In this document: positions 1-9,284 of the stretch, in pieces
How positions within the stretch are numbered: position 1 is the first letter of the stretch
Layout: every line of letters begins with the position of its first letter
Assembly (NCBI GenBank): GCA_016287095.1
Contig: JAEEVK010000016.1
Location: 1-43,301 of the forward strand
Length of the DNA stretch: 43,301 nt
Source: Lachnospiraceae bacterium
GTDB taxonomy: Bacteria > Bacillota > Clostridia > Lachnospirales > Lachnospiraceae
Reading direction: 5' to 3'
The notes under the pieces: model-generated
The model's input: the letters and a program-made list of their open reading frames with translations, nothing else
What the model was told of the DNA's origin: nothing
Databases searched by the model: none
Translations under genes and position numbers: made by a program

Positions 1-3000
1 ACGGCCGCTCATAAGTTTGCCGTCTGTCTCGATCCTTACTTTATTTCTGAGGCCGTTTGCAACAAGTGTCTGATGGGTCTCAGCCAGACCGAGCTCCCAA
101 GGAAGTCCTGCATTATGTATCGAGCTAAGAGGAGCCGCACCTGTACCACCGTCATAGCCTGATATAAGGATTACGGAAGCACCTGCCTTTGCGACACCGC
201 TTGCGATAGTTCCTACACCTGCTTCAGATACAAGCTTTACAGAAATCCTTGCTTTTTTATTTGCATTCTTTAAATCATATATAAGCTCTGCCAAGTCCTC
301 AATCGAATAAATATCATGATGAGGAGGAGGAGAAATAAGGCTTACACCGGGTGTTGAATGTCTGGTCTTTGCTATCCATGGATAAACCTTCTTTCCGGGC
401 AGATGTCCGCCTTCACCGGGCTTAGCACCCTGAGCCATCTTTATCTGTATTTCTTCTGCGCTTATAAGGTAAGCACTGGTAACACCAAAACGTCCCGATG
501 CTACCTGCTTTATCTTTGAGCTTCTGTCATTTTCGGTACCTGCAGAAGCTATTCTTTCATCACTCTCGCCGCCTTCACCGCTGTTCGATCTGCCCTGCAG
601 ATGATTCATAGCGATGGCTAAAGCTGTATGAGCCTCTTCGGAAATCGAGCCGTATGACATAGCACCGGTCTTAAATCTCTTTACGATCTCATCTTCGCTC
701 TCGACCTCTTCGATGGGCACTGTGTTTTCAGGATAATTGAAATCTATAAGGCTTCTTAAGTATCCTGTCTCTTCCGCATCTACCATCGAGGTATATGTCT
801 TAAACTTATTATAATCACCTTCACGGGTAGCGGTCTGGAGCATATGTATTGTATTAGGATTGTATCTGTGATTCTCTCCCTGGCTCCTCGACTTATGTCT
901 GCCCATAGCGGTCAGTTCATTATTAACTGCGAGTCCTAACGGATCAAATGCTTTACTGTGCTGTGTATCTACTGCTTTACCGATATCTTCCAAAGTGATA
1001 CCGCCGACTCTTGAAACGGTACCTGTAAAATATTTATGTATAACATCCTCTGAAATACCAATTGCTTCAAATATCTTGCTGCCCTGATAGGATTGGATGG
1101 TTGATATACCCATCTTTGAAGCTATCTTTACAATACCTGTAAGAACTGCCTTATCATAATCCTCACATGCTGCATAATAATCCTTGTCAAGCAGTTCTTC
1201 ATCCACGAGCTCCTTGATAGCCGAGTGAGCAAGATAAGGGTTTACAGCCGAAGCACCAAAACCGAGAAGTGTAGCAAAATGATGTACTTCTCTGGGTTCA
1301 CCGGTCTCAACTATGATAGAAAGAGCTGTTGACTTTTTGGTCTCTACCAGATGCTTGTGTACTGCTGCCACAGCCAGAAGTGAAGGCAGAGCCACATGGT
1401 TTTCATCAACTCCCCTGTCTGAAAGTACCAGTATATCGGCACCCTCACGGTAACCCTTATCCACCTGGATAAAGAGATGCTGTAAAACTCTCTTGATAGG
1501 AGTACCCTTGAAAAACAGTGTTGAAACCTTAGCTACCTTAAGTCCGTGATTCTTTAAATGCTCAATCTTTAAGAGATCAAGATCCGAAAGAATAGGATTA
1601 TTTATCTTTAATACATTACAGTTCTCAGGCTTTTCCTCTAACAGATTTCCGTTCTTACCTACATATACGCAGGTAGAAGTAACTATCTTTTCACGCTCGG
1701 CATCTATAGGAGGATTTGTAACCTGTGCAAATAACTGCTTGAAATAATAGAACAGAGGCTGGTACTCTTTTGAAAGCACTGCGATAGGTGTATCAACACC
1801 CATTGCACCGATGGGCTCAGAGCCGTTTAATGCCATGCTCAGGATTGAATCATGGTAATTCTCATAAGAATAACCAAATGCCTTCTGTAAACGCTTCAGC
1901 TCATCCCTCTCATATGATTTAACCTTGATATTGGGGATTTTTACATCCTTTAACTGGATGATATTTCCGTCAAGCCACTCACCGTAAGGTTCTTTGAGTG
2001 CGTATTTTTCTTTTATTTCTTCATCGCTGATAATGCGGCCTTCTTTTGTATCTACCAAAAGCATCTTGCCGGGATGAAGTCTCTCTTTTTTGATGATGTG
2101 CTCTTCATCTATAGGAAGAACTCCGACCTCTGAAGCCAGTACCAGTCTGTCATCATCGGTTACATAATATCTGGAAGGACGCAGACCGTTTCTGTCAAGT
2201 ATAGCACCCATCAGATCACCGTCTGAGAAAACGATGGAAGCGGGACCGTCCCAAGGCTCCATCATGGTTGCATAATACTGATAGAAATCTCTTTCCTCCA
2301 TCGACAGAGTCTCATTGTTAGCCCAAGGCTCCGGGATGGTGATCATAGCTGCCAGAGGCAGATCCATACCGCTCATCATAAGGAATTCAAGAGTATTATC
2401 CAGCATAGCCGAATCAGATCCGCTCTGTGAGATAACAGGTAATACCTTTGTCATATCCTCTTCCGAGAACTCGTTTGTATGCATGGTCTCTTCACGAGCC
2501 AGCATCTTGTCTGCATTGCCCTTTATGGTATTGATCTCACCGTTATGTACGATCAGTCTGTTAGGATGTGCACGGTTCCAACTCGGTGTCGTATTGGTTG
2601 AGAAACGTGAATGTACCATAGCTATGGCAGATTCGTAATCCTTATCCATCAGGTCCTTAAAGAATGTACGCAGCTGACCTACAAGGAACATGCCCTTATA
2701 TACGATGGTCCTGCATGAAAATGAAGGAATGTAAGTGTTTTCGTTACTCTGTTCAAACTCACGGCGTGCAATATAAAGTAATCTGTCAAAATCAAGATCA
2801 ATATTGCCATCAGCTTTATCATTTAAGCTATCGGGTCTCTTAATAAATACCTGCCATATATTGGGCATGCACTCTAAAGCCTTGCTGCCAAGTACGCCGG
2901 GATCGGTATCAACCTTTCTGAAGCCTAAGATCTCGAGTCCGTTTTTCTTTGCTATAACCTCAAACATAGCCTTTGCCTGTCTGGCCTTCAGCTCATTCTG

Positions 3001-3306
3001 AGGGAAGAATATCATACCTACGCCGTATTCTCTTTTACCGGGCAGCTCAACACCCTGCTTCTTTAATACTTTTTTGAAAAACTTGTGAGGTATCTGTGTA
3101 AGTATACCGACGCCGTCACCTGTTTTTCCCTCAGCATCCTTACCTGCACGATGCTCAAGGTTTTCAACTATCGAAAGTGCATCAGCTACAGTTGCATGAT
3201 CAGCTTTTCCCTTGATATTTACTACTGCACCGATACCGCAATTATCATGTTCAAAATCAGGATTGTATAAACCTTTTTTATATACTTCATTTAATGTAAG
3301 TTTCAT
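1..3306 (-). CDS. gltB: Glutamate synthase (GOGAT) large subunit, 3' end cut by window
   Basis: Makes glutamate from glutamine and 2-oxoglutarate in the cytosol, with GltD supplying electrons from NADPH. The 1102 codons visible run from the start into the FMN-binding synthase domain; the rest lies beyond base 1. The N-terminal amidotransferase nucleophile is Cys23 ([10 protein letters not shown]), preceded by a short propeptide of 22 residues that is removed in this family. The amidotransferase domain (about 23-430), the central domain and the start of the synthase domain ([17 protein letters not shown], a conserved GOGAT stretch) are all present. The start at 3306 is supported by GGAAGG about 11 bases upstream and by the Cys23 position. 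It follows gltD by 42 bases, so the two are co-transcribed from the attenuated promoter near 5015-5043. The identification is very secure. Confidence 0.97.
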   Translation of the reverse strand, partial: MKLTLNEVYKKGLYNPDFEHDNCGIGAVVNIKGKADHATVADALSIVENLEHRAGKDAEGKTGDGVGILTQIPHKFFKKVLKKQGVELPGKREYGVGMIFFPQNELKARQAKAMFEVIAKKNGLEILGFRKVDTDPGVLGSKALECMPNIWQVFIKRPDSLNDKADGNIDLDFDRLLYIARREFEQSNENTYIPSFSCRTIVYKGMFLVGQLRTFFKDLMDKDYESAIAMVHSRFSTNTTPSWNRAHPNRLIVHNGEINTIKGNADKMLAREETMHTNEFSEEDMTKVLPVISQSGSDSAMLDNTLEFLMMSGMDLPLAAMITIPEPWANNETLSMEERDFYQYYATMMEPWDGPASIVFSDGDLMGAILDRNGLRPSRYYVTDDDRLVLASEVGVLPIDEEHIIKKERLHPGKMLLVDTKEGRIISDEEIKEKYALKEPYGEWLDGNIIQLKDVKIPNIKVKSYERDELKRLQKAFGYSYENYHDSILSMALNGSEPIGAMGVDTPIAVLSKEYQPLFYYFKQLFAQVTNPPIDAEREKIVTSTCVYVGKNGNLLEEKPENCNVLKINNPILSDLDLLKIEHLKNHGLKVAKVSTLFFKGTPIKRVLQHLFIQVDKGYREGADILVLSDRGVDENHVALPSLLAVAAVHKHLVETKKSTALSIIVETGEPREVHHFATLLGFGASAVNPYLAHSAIKELVDEELLDKDYYAACEDYDKAVLTGIVKIASKMGISTIQSYQGSKIFEAIGISEDVIHKYFTGTVSRVGGITLEDIGKAVDTQHSKAFDPLGLAVNNELTAMGRHKSRSQGENHRYNPNTIHMLQTATREGDYNKFKTYTSMVDAEETGYLRSLIDFNYPENTVPIEEVESEDEIVKRFKTGAMSYGSISEEAHTALAIAMNHLQGRSNSGEGGESDERIASAGTENDRSSKIKQVASGRFGVTSAYLISAEEIQIKMAQGAKPGEGGHLPGKKVYPWIAKTRHSTPGVSLISPPPHHDIYSIEDLAELIYDLKNANKKARISVKLVSEAGVGTIASGVAKAGASVILISGYDGGTGAAPLSSIHNAGLPWELGLAETHQTLVANGLRNKVRIETDGKLMSGR

Positions 3307-3348
3307 ATTATCAACGACCTTCCGTTTCTATCTCAATCACAGCTTTTG

Positions 3349-4830
3349 TTATAAACTTGAATACCCCATCAGATATTCATCTACTTCTTTTGCTGCAGCC
3401 TTACCTTCTGCTATGGCTCTGACTACCAGTGACTGTCCGATATGCACATCACCTGCCGCAAATACTTTTGCAGATGCCTGATGCTTTCCTTCCTCGGTCT
3501 TTACATTCGTCCTGCCGTCAACCTCTACACCAAAGCTCTCGGTTACGTAGCTTTCACTGCCTAAGAATCCTGCAGCTATAAGTACAAGCTGTGCAGGCAC
3601 TTCCTTTTCAGACCCTTCTACAGGCACCATACTCATCCTGCCGGTCTTCTCATCCTTCTTTGATTCAAGAGAAACCAGGATAACACTCTTAAGCTTTCCT
3701 TTTTTATCCTTCTTGAATTCTTTAACTGTGGTCTTATATATTCTCGGATCGGATCCGAATTTGTAAATTGCTTCTTCCTGGCCGTAATCAACTTTAAGCA
3801 CCTTGGGCCATTCGGGCCAGGGATTTGATGCAAGTCTTTCCTTCGGAGGCTCAGGCATCATCTCCAACTGTGTAACACTCTTTGCCTTAAGTCTTATACA
3901 TGAACCAACACAGTCATTACCCGTATCGCCGCCGCCGATAACGATTACGTCCTTGCCTTCAGCCAGGTCATAAGGGAACTCTTTAAACTCAGAATCAAGC
4001 AATCTCTTCGTTACCTGCTTTAAGAAATCTACTGCAAAATAAATACCGTCCGCATCCCTGCCGGGAGCATTTATATCTCTGGGATGTGAAGCACCGCATG
4101 CTAAAACCACTGCATCGTACTCCTTCTTTATCTCTTCACCCGAAATGTCTTTTCCTATATTACAATTAGTCTTAAAAGTGATACCAGCTTTTTCCATCAG
4201 TGCAACTCTTCTGTCGATCACTGATTTATCAAGCTTCATATTCGGGATGCCGTATCTGAGCAATCCACCCACACGGTCACTTCTTTCATATACTGTTACA
4301 AGATGTCCGCGTCTGTTAAGAAGCAGTGCTGCTGCCAGACCTGAAGGACCGCTGCCGATAACCGCTACCTTCTTACCTGTCCTTACCTTAGGCTCGGGCT
4401 CATCAACAAGACCATTCGCAAATGCATACTCTATAACAGTCTTTTCATTTTCTTTTGTGGATACAGGCTCCTGATGAAGTCCGCATGTACATGCGTGCTC
4501 ACACAAAGCCGGACAAACTCTTGAAGTAAACTCAGGGAAGCAATGAGTGATAGACAAACGTCTGTAAGCTTCTGCAAAATTTCCTCTGTATACCAGATCA
4601 TTTACCTCAGGTACCAGGTTATTTAAAGGACAGCCCGATATCATACCCGATATCTTAACTCCTGCCTGACAAAACGGAACACCGCAGTCCATACATCTGG
4701 CAGCCTGTTTTCTCTGCTCTTCTGCATTCAGCAGCGAATGGAATTCTTTAAAGTTTTTAATTCGGTCTGCTTCCTTTACAACTGCACCATCTTTTCTCTC
4801 ATACTCTAAAAATCCGGTAGGCTTTCCCAT
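3349..4830 (-). CDS. gltD: Glutamate synthase small subunit (NADPH)
   Basis: Flavoprotein of 493 residues that passes electrons from NADPH through FAD and iron-sulfur clusters to the GltB synthase site. Visible motifs are the N-terminal cysteine-rich ferredoxin-like region (RCMDCGVPFCQAG near 45, then CPALCEHACTCG), the FAD dinucleotide fold GSGPSG near 158, the NADPH fold GGGDTG near 300, and the C-terminal AAGDV motif of the FAD domain. Length is normal for the beta subunit. The ribosome site is GGAAG before ATG. It is the first gene of the gltDB unit, and its leader holds two tandem hairpin/terminator elements (4874-5006), so expression is probably set by antitermination according to nitrogen status. 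Confidence 0.97.
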   Translation of the reverse strand: MGKPTGFLEYERKDGAVVKEADRIKNFKEFHSLLNAEEQRKQAARCMDCGVPFCQAGVKISGMISGCPLNNLVPEVNDLVYRGNFAEAYRRLSITHCFPEFTSRVCPALCEHACTCGLHQEPVSTKENEKTVIEYAFANGLVDEPEPKVRTGKKVAVIGSGPSGLAAALLLNRRGHLVTVYERSDRVGGLLRYGIPNMKLDKSVIDRRVALMEKAGITFKTNCNIGKDISGEEIKKEYDAVVLACGASHPRDINAPGRDADGIYFAVDFLKQVTKRLLDSEFKEFPYDLAEGKDVIVIGGGDTGNDCVGSCIRLKAKSVTQLEMMPEPPKERLASNPWPEWPKVLKVDYGQEEAIYKFGSDPRIYKTTVKEFKKDKKGKLKSVILVSLESKKDEKTGRMSMVPVEGSEKEVPAQLVLIAAGFLGSESYVTESFGVEVDGRTNVKTEEGKHQASAKVFAAGDVHIGQSLVVRAIAEGKAAAKEVDEYLMGYSSL

Positions 4831-4873
4831 GTCTCTTCCTTCTTTCTATATACTTATTTATCAACTAAAAACT

Positions 4874-4912
4874 AAAAAAGGGTATCTGAAATAAATCCAG
4901 ACACCCTTGCCT
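4874..4912 (-). terminator. Attenuator element 2 and intrinsic terminator in the gltDB leader
   Basis: RNA AGGC-[AAGGGU]-GUCU (4899-4912) is the second hexaloop hairpin. Its loop bases start the terminator stem AAGGGUGUCUG...CAGAUACCCUU, which ends in six U (4874-4879), about 45 bases before the gltD start. A terminator inside the leader of a biosynthetic gene, overlapping a protein-binding-type hairpin, is the layout of an antitermination switch. Confidence 0.75.
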
Positions 4913-4988
4913 TGACGATGATGTATATTACATGTTATTACAACTTGCTAAAAACCATGATAATAGAAAAGACACCCTTGGTATAACC

Positions 4989-5006
4989 AAAGGCGCCCTT
5001 GTCTTC
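4989..5006 (-). promoter_or_regulatory. Attenuator element 1 of gltDB (ANTAR-like hexaloop hairpin)
   Basis: RNA GAAGAC-[AAGGGC]-GCCUUU: six-position stem (one A.C mismatch) with a hexaloop that has A at position 1 and G at position 4. The loop and its 3' arm are also the 5' arm of a longer hairpin ending near 4965 (GGCGCCUUUGGU pairing with ACCAAGGGUGUC), followed by UUUUCUAUU, so the two folds exclude each other. The same element occurs six more times in this window. The ANTAR assignment is inferred from loop rules, not shown. Confidence 0.6.
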
Positions 5007-5014
5007 ATTTGTGC

Positions 5015-5043
5015 ATTATAAAACTACAAAAGCGATTTGTCAA
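5015..5043 (-). promoter_or_regulatory. Consensus sigma-A promoter of gltDB
   Basis: On the minus strand TTGACA (5038-5043), a 17-base spacer and TATAAT (5015-5020) form a perfect housekeeping promoter. Transcription should begin near 5008, a few bases before the first attenuator element. A promoter this strong needs control after initiation, which fits the attenuators that follow. Confidence 0.9.
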
Positions 5044-5070
5044 GAAAAATTTTTTAATTTTTTAAATTCC

Positions 5071-6060
5071 TTATCCTATTAAGTCATTCTGGAATCTCGA
5101 AAGATGTTCAAACGGCAAGATCTGACGCCCTCTGAATAATCCGCATCCGTCATTTATCAGATGGTTACTGTATGCCTTAAACATGTTTACATCCACAGTG
5201 GACAGATCAAGCTCCTGCAGCTTTATCAGCCTTTCATAAGCTTCATCAAAGTACTTGCATTCTCCGGGACGGATAATATCTGCTCTCGTCCTGTTAAGCT
5301 CCTGGCTTTTCTCATATCCGAAATGATTTGCTTCACCTATCTCAGCGTAATCATCCATATCCTTTGTACGGAGCTGCAGTTCTGTATAACATCTGGTCAG
5401 GTTGTCATAAAATGTGATATGTAACGACCTGTATCCCGAAGGGCGCGGTGTCTGCACATAATCCCTATAATAGGAAATATTATTCTCGTTTAACCCTCCT
5501 GCATATCCTTCATATGATCCATCCGACAACTGAGGAGAAAACCCTTTTTCTTCAAGGAACTCCGGCATCTTGTTTGCTATCTCGTATAAGTATTTGAGCT
5601 CCTGTTCTTCACGGCTTTCATCCTTTTTTACATGACATTTGGGGAGTGAAAGTACAATCCTGTATGCTATCAGATCCCTAAAACAGTTCAGATTATTTTT
5701 TATTTCAGCCTCGTTCGGATATCTGCCGTTTTCCTTATAAAAATCATAGATATACTCCAGGATATAACCGTTAAACTTCTCTTCGGAGCGTATAAGCGAT
5801 TTTATCCTGCCCTTGAAAGTAAAAGCCAAGAACGGATATTTCTGAGTCATATACAGATAAAATTCCTTGATCCTCTGCGACTGTGATGACAGGAAATCAG
5901 TATGTTCCAATAGCTCTATTATCTGCATCAGGAAATTGCTGTGAGCGAGATCAATAGAATTATGTGATTCAATAGCCTCTTTCTTTAAATCCGATGAATA
6001 CTGTAAAAGGATTTTCAATACAGTATTTCCTGAAAATAAATAATCATTTAATGTTATCAT
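5071..6060 (-). CDS. RelA/SpoT-domain protein, probable alarmone synthetase
   Basis: Protein of 329 residues with a (p)ppGpp-synthetase-type nucleotidyltransferase domain. Landmarks in order are RIKSLIRSEEKFNGY (substrate-binding basic segment, about 105), FRDLIAYRIVLS (catalytic Asp and Arg), YRDYVQTPRPSGYRSLHIT and ELQLRTKDMDDYAEIGEANH (catalytic Glu and the closing motif). No HD hydrolase, TGS or ACT domain is present, so it is not a full Rel enzyme. The N-terminal 100 residues are unrecognised. I chose ATG at 6060, with AGGTG 8 bases upstream, over a TTG at 6075 that falls at the terminator U-run. It is a single-gene unit with its own promoter and attenuator, the same leader type as gltDB and amtB, so it is probably expressed with nitrogen status. 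The alarmone product itself is inferred. Confidence 0.8.
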   Translation of the reverse strand: MITLNDYLFSGNTVLKILLQYSSDLKKEAIESHNSIDLAHSNFLMQIIELLEHTDFLSSQSQRIKEFYLYMTQKYPFLAFTFKGRIKSLIRSEEKFNGYILEYIYDFYKENGRYPNEAEIKNNLNCFRDLIAYRIVLSLPKCHVKKDESREEQELKYLYEIANKMPEFLEEKGFSPQLSDGSYEGYAGGLNENNISYYRDYVQTPRPSGYRSLHITFYDNLTRCYTELQLRTKDMDDYAEIGEANHFGYEKSQELNRTRADIIRPGECKYFDEAYERLIKLQELDLSTVDVNMFKAYSNHLINDGCGLFRGRQILPFEHLSRFQNDLIG

Positions 6061-6073
6061 ATTTATCACCTGC

Positions 6074-6151
6074 AAAAAAATATACGGCGCCGAATAAATT
6101 CAGCGCCGTTGCCACAACCTTTTTATAACACATGATAAAATGGTTTGTCAA
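6074..6151 (-). promoter_or_regulatory. Promoter plus single attenuator of the RelA-like gene
   Basis: TTGACA (6146-6151), 18-base spacer, TATAAA (6122-6127), then at once the hexaloop hairpin UGGC-[AACGGC]-GCUG (6101-6114). The loop begins an 11-pair terminator stem (ACGGCGCUGAA with UUCGGCGCCGU) that ends in UAUAUUUUUUU (to 6074). The start codon follows 14 bases later. Only one hexaloop hairpin fits between the transcription start and the terminator. The promoter overlaps the 3' end of the upstream dehydrogenase gene. Confidence 0.75.
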
Positions 6152-6159
6152 TGGTTATT

Positions 6160-7311
6160 TTATCGAAAAGCTTTATTATACAGATCCAAGATATCCTGCC
6201 TTGTTGTCTGCCTGGGATTTACTGCAATATTTCCACTCTTCATGGCATCATCAGTCATAAATTCAAATAGTTCTTCCTTTACACCGACTTCCACAAGTGT
6301 ACCCGGTATATCCAGACTAAGATTTAATACCCTTATCTCCTGTGTAAGCATATGGGGTACAAAATCCTTCTTAGTTACAGGAGCTAATGATATACACCGG
6401 TATATATCATAATACTTACCCTTATCAGATAATTCGTTAAACTCTGTAACAAAAGGAAGCAATATTGCATTTGCAAGTCCGTGAGGCACATCAAAATATG
6501 CACTCACCGGATGACTCATCGCATGAACATTTCCAAGTCTTGCATGAGAAAATGCTATACCGGCATAAAGAGAACCCTGCAGCATCGCATCGGCAGCGAT
6601 TTTATTCTGACGATTGGCAACATAGGCTCTGAGATTCTTACCGATCAATTCCAGAGCTTTTAATGCCATCATATCAGAAAACGGTGAGGCCTTTAAAGAA
6701 ATATAAGACTCTATAGCATGTACAAGTGCGTCCACTCCGCAAGCCGAAGCAGTTTTAACGGGCACCGACATGATCAGCTCCGGATCAAGTATAGCACATT
6801 TGGGTAAAAGATAATTGCTTCCGACTGTAAGCTTATAATTTCTGCTGTGATCGGTAATAACAGAAAATGCTGTAACCTCTGACCCCGTTCCGGCCGTTGT
6901 AGGAATAGCTATAATTGGTATTACCGGTCCCGGTACTTTACCCACTCCTTCATAATCCGTTATAGCACCACCGTAGGTACCAAGTATTGCCACCGCTTTA
7001 GCCACATCTATCGGAGAGCCTCCGCCAAATGCGATTATCAGATCCGAGCCGCTGTCCATAAATAGTTCAGCAGCTTTGTCCACCGTATCCGTTCCCGGAT
7101 TTCCCTCGGTTTCTGTAAATATCCCGCTCTTTATACCTGCTGCCTTTAATGCATCCCTGCATTTATCAACGAGTCCAATCTTTTTCAGATGTGGTCCTGA
7201 AATAATAAATGCTTTTTTACAATCAAGTTTTTTAACATATTCCGGAAGCTTATCCAATGTACCTCTTCCAAAAACAATCTCCTGTGGAACTGAAAATGAA
7301 TATGCAGCCAT
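6160..7311 (-). CDS. Iron-containing alcohol dehydrogenase, possible 4-hydroxybutyrate dehydrogenase
   Basis: Type III (Fe-ADH) NAD(P)-dependent dehydrogenase of 383 residues. Visible are the nucleotide loop FGGGSPIDVAKA, the TTAGTGSE motif, and the metal ligands Asp/His in GVDALVHAIE and the two His of HAMSHPVSAYFDVPHG. The family reduces aldehydes or oxidises alcohols. Its place directly after a class III aminotransferase (18-base gap) and in an operon that begins with an amino acid importer suggests it reduces the aldehyde produced by that aminotransferase, for example succinate semialdehyde to 4-hydroxybutyrate. That substrate is an inference. The start is ATG 7311 with AGGTGG eight bases upstream; a GTG four codons earlier lacks that spacing. 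It is the last gene of the 11781-6160 operon. Confidence 0.85.
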   Translation of the reverse strand: MAAYSFSVPQEIVFGRGTLDKLPEYVKKLDCKKAFIISGPHLKKIGLVDKCRDALKAAGIKSGIFTETEGNPGTDTVDKAAELFMDSGSDLIIAFGGGSPIDVAKAVAILGTYGGAITDYEGVGKVPGPVIPIIAIPTTAGTGSEVTAFSVITDHSRNYKLTVGSNYLLPKCAILDPELIMSVPVKTASACGVDALVHAIESYISLKASPFSDMMALKALELIGKNLRAYVANRQNKIAADAMLQGSLYAGIAFSHARLGNVHAMSHPVSAYFDVPHGLANAILLPFVTEFNELSDKGKYYDIYRCISLAPVTKKDFVPHMLTQEIRVLNLSLDIPGTLVEVGVKEELFEFMTDDAMKSGNIAVNPRQTTRQDILDLYNKAFR

Positions 7312-7329
7312 CCCATATACCACCTGCCC

Positions 7330-8547
7330 TTACTTAAGTATAGCCTCTACTGATTCCTTAATAATATCATATGCCTCATCACAATCTTCCTCTGTTATGA
7401 TCAGTGGCGGAACCATACGTATAACATGCGCCCCTATTGCTGTCAGCAATAAATGTCTGTGCAGGCATTCATGTTTTACATCTACACTGCTAACAGCATC
7501 ATCAAATTCTACGCCAACAAGCAGTCCCTGCCCTCTTACCTCTTTTACATGAGGAAGAGTTTTCAATTTTTCCATAAAATATTTACCCTGCTTTTCAGCA
7601 TTCCCTGCCAGATCCCTGTCAAGCAGCTCACCAACCTGAGCTAATGCCGCAGCACAGCTTACAGGATGTCCGCCAAAGGTTGTACCATGTGAACCCGGAG
7701 TAAACGCCTTTGCTACCTCCGCAGTCGCACATATAGCACCTATGGGCATGCCGCCTCCCAAAGCTTTTGCCATAGAAACGATATCCGGCTTAATGCCATA
7801 ATGCATATAACTCATAATCTTTCCTGTTCTGCACCATCCGGTCTGCACTTCGTCTATTAATAGAAGCATCCCTTTCTCATCACAGAATTTACGCAGGCCG
7901 GTCATAAATTCATAAGTAGCCGGATGTACTCCGCCTTCACCCTGAACAGGTTCTATCATGATAGCGATCGTGTTTTCTGTACAGGCATCTATAAATGCCT
8001 GAAGATCATTATAAGGTGCATATGAAAAACCATAGGTCATAGGTCCGAAACCTACCTGACATCCGTTTCCGGGCTGACCTGTCGCAGACATCGCACCAAA
8101 GGTCCTGCCATGAAATCCCATTTTTGCTGTAACGATATGATATCTGTTGGGTCCATATTTCTCTATTCCGTATTTTCTTGCCATCTTGATCATGGCTTCA
8201 TTCGCTTCTGTTCCGGAGTTTTGGAAAAATATCTTATCCATTCCTATAGCGGTACATACCTTTTCTGCCAAAAGTGCCTGTGGAATGGTATAAGGATAAT
8301 TAAATGTATGCATAAGAGTTTTGGTCTGCTCAATAACAGCTTCCACTACCTTCTCATTACAGTTTCCTGCAGAATTAACTGCTATACCTGCATAAAAATC
8401 AAGATATGCTTCTCCTTCTTCATCATATATATACTGGTTTTTTGCACTTTCCGCCAGAAAATCAAATCTCTCATAGGTCTCAATCATATATTTAGAGACT
8501 TTGTCCTTAATGTCCTGTGCAGTAAGTCCTATTTCCTTCAGTTTCAT
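7330..8547 (-). CDS. Class III pyridoxal-phosphate aminotransferase (acetylornithine/GABA type)
   Basis: About 405 residues, fold type I aminotransferase of the acetylornithine/ornithine/4-aminobutyrate group. Motifs include NSGTEANEAMIKMAR (cofactor phosphate binding), GFHGRTFGA, EPVQGEGGV, LLIDEVQTGWCRTGK and the Schiff-base lysine in SMAKALGGG. It removes an omega-amino group onto 2-oxoglutarate, giving glutamate and a semialdehyde. The nearby iron dehydrogenase and the gamma-glutamyl-GABA hydrolase upstream make 4-aminobutyrate a likely substrate, but acetylornithine or another diamine cannot be excluded. No arginine-synthesis genes are nearby, which argues against argD. The start ATG 8547 follows GGGAG; an ATG at 8556 is an alternative. 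Confidence 0.87.
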   Translation of the reverse strand: MKLKEIGLTAQDIKDKVSKYMIETYERFDFLAESAKNQYIYDEEGEAYLDFYAGIAVNSAGNCNEKVVEAVIEQTKTLMHTFNYPYTIPQALLAEKVCTAIGMDKIFFQNSGTEANEAMIKMARKYGIEKYGPNRYHIVTAKMGFHGRTFGAMSATGQPGNGCQVGFGPMTYGFSYAPYNDLQAFIDACTENTIAIMIEPVQGEGGVHPATYEFMTGLRKFCDEKGMLLLIDEVQTGWCRTGKIMSYMHYGIKPDIVSMAKALGGGMPIGAICATAEVAKAFTPGSHGTTFGGHPVSCAAALAQVGELLDRDLAGNAEKQGKYFMEKLKTLPHVKEVRGQGLLVGVEFDDAVSSVDVKHECLHRHLLLTAIGAHVIRMVPPLIITEEDCDEAYDIIKESVEAILK

Positions 8548-8588
8548 AATTATCATTCTCCCTTCCACTCTATAATTATTTTCACGGC

Positions 8589-9254
8589 TTAAACATCAGC
8601 TGAGGACACTTTAATATCATCTGCTGTAATAAAGCCCTTTATCATCAGATATTGTTCTATTACCTTCACGCAATCCTTGATCCCAACCTTTTCGCTGTTA
8701 AGCGTCATATCATAATTGACCGGATTCGTCCAATAATTACCGTGAGTATAATATGCATAATAGTCTGCCCTGAACTTATCTGTCTGACTGATGGTAGCAT
8801 GTGCTACCTCCTCAGTCACTCCCATATGCTCTATAGTCCTCTGTACACAAAAAGCCCTGGGTGCCTCTATATAAACGCTTACAACATTTTGTCGGTCTCT
8901 GAGCACATAGTCTGCACATTTTCCCACTATCACACAAGATTCCTGATCTGCCAGGCTTTTTATGATCTCACATTGGTATTCAAACAATCTGTCATCAGAA
9001 ACAAATTTTTCATTTCTCGCAATATAATTTCTGGCTCTGGGAAGTCCTTTCATAAAGCTCGAAAACCCACCATTCTTCCTTACCTTTTCATTTACCTCCT
9101 GAAAAAGCTTTTCATCCAGGCCGCTCAGCTGGCTGGCCAGAGTAAGAATACGGTTCTCATAACAATGTATTCCTAAATCCTTTGCCAATATAGAAGCTAT
9201 TTCTTTGCCCCCCGATCCAAACCCCCGGGCAAAAGTAACAACAAATCTCTCCAT
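8589..9254 (-). CDS. Cytidylate-kinase-like family protein
   Basis: 221 residues matching the cytidylate-kinase-like P-loop family: N-terminal FARGFGSGGKEIASILAKDL (modified Walker A) followed by LGIHCYENRILTLAS, and the lid-region arginines near RTIEHMGVTEEVA. The true substrate of this family is generally unknown; many members sit beside transporters in Clostridia. It begins 31 bases after the ABC ATPase, with GGAGG eight bases before ATG, and lies inside the importer-aminotransferase operon. A nucleotide-dependent regulatory role is possible, but nothing in the sequence defines it. Confidence 0.75.
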   Translation of the reverse strand: MERFVVTFARGFGSGGKEIASILAKDLGIHCYENRILTLASQLSGLDEKLFQEVNEKVRKNGGFSSFMKGLPRARNYIARNEKFVSDDRLFEYQCEIIKSLADQESCVIVGKCADYVLRDRQNVVSVYIEAPRAFCVQRTIEHMGVTEEVAHATISQTDKFRADYYAYYTHGNYWTNPVNYDMTLNSEKVGIKDCVKVIEQYLMIKGFITADDIKVSSADV

Positions 9255-9284
9255 ATGTCATGCCTCCGTTCTGTATGATCGGCT

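Noticed and set aside
4874-5006. Leaders as the known glutamine (glnA/downstream-peptide) riboswitches
   Set aside because: The conserved junction and loop sequences of those riboswitches are not present; the shared feature is a simple stem and hexaloop overlapping a terminator.
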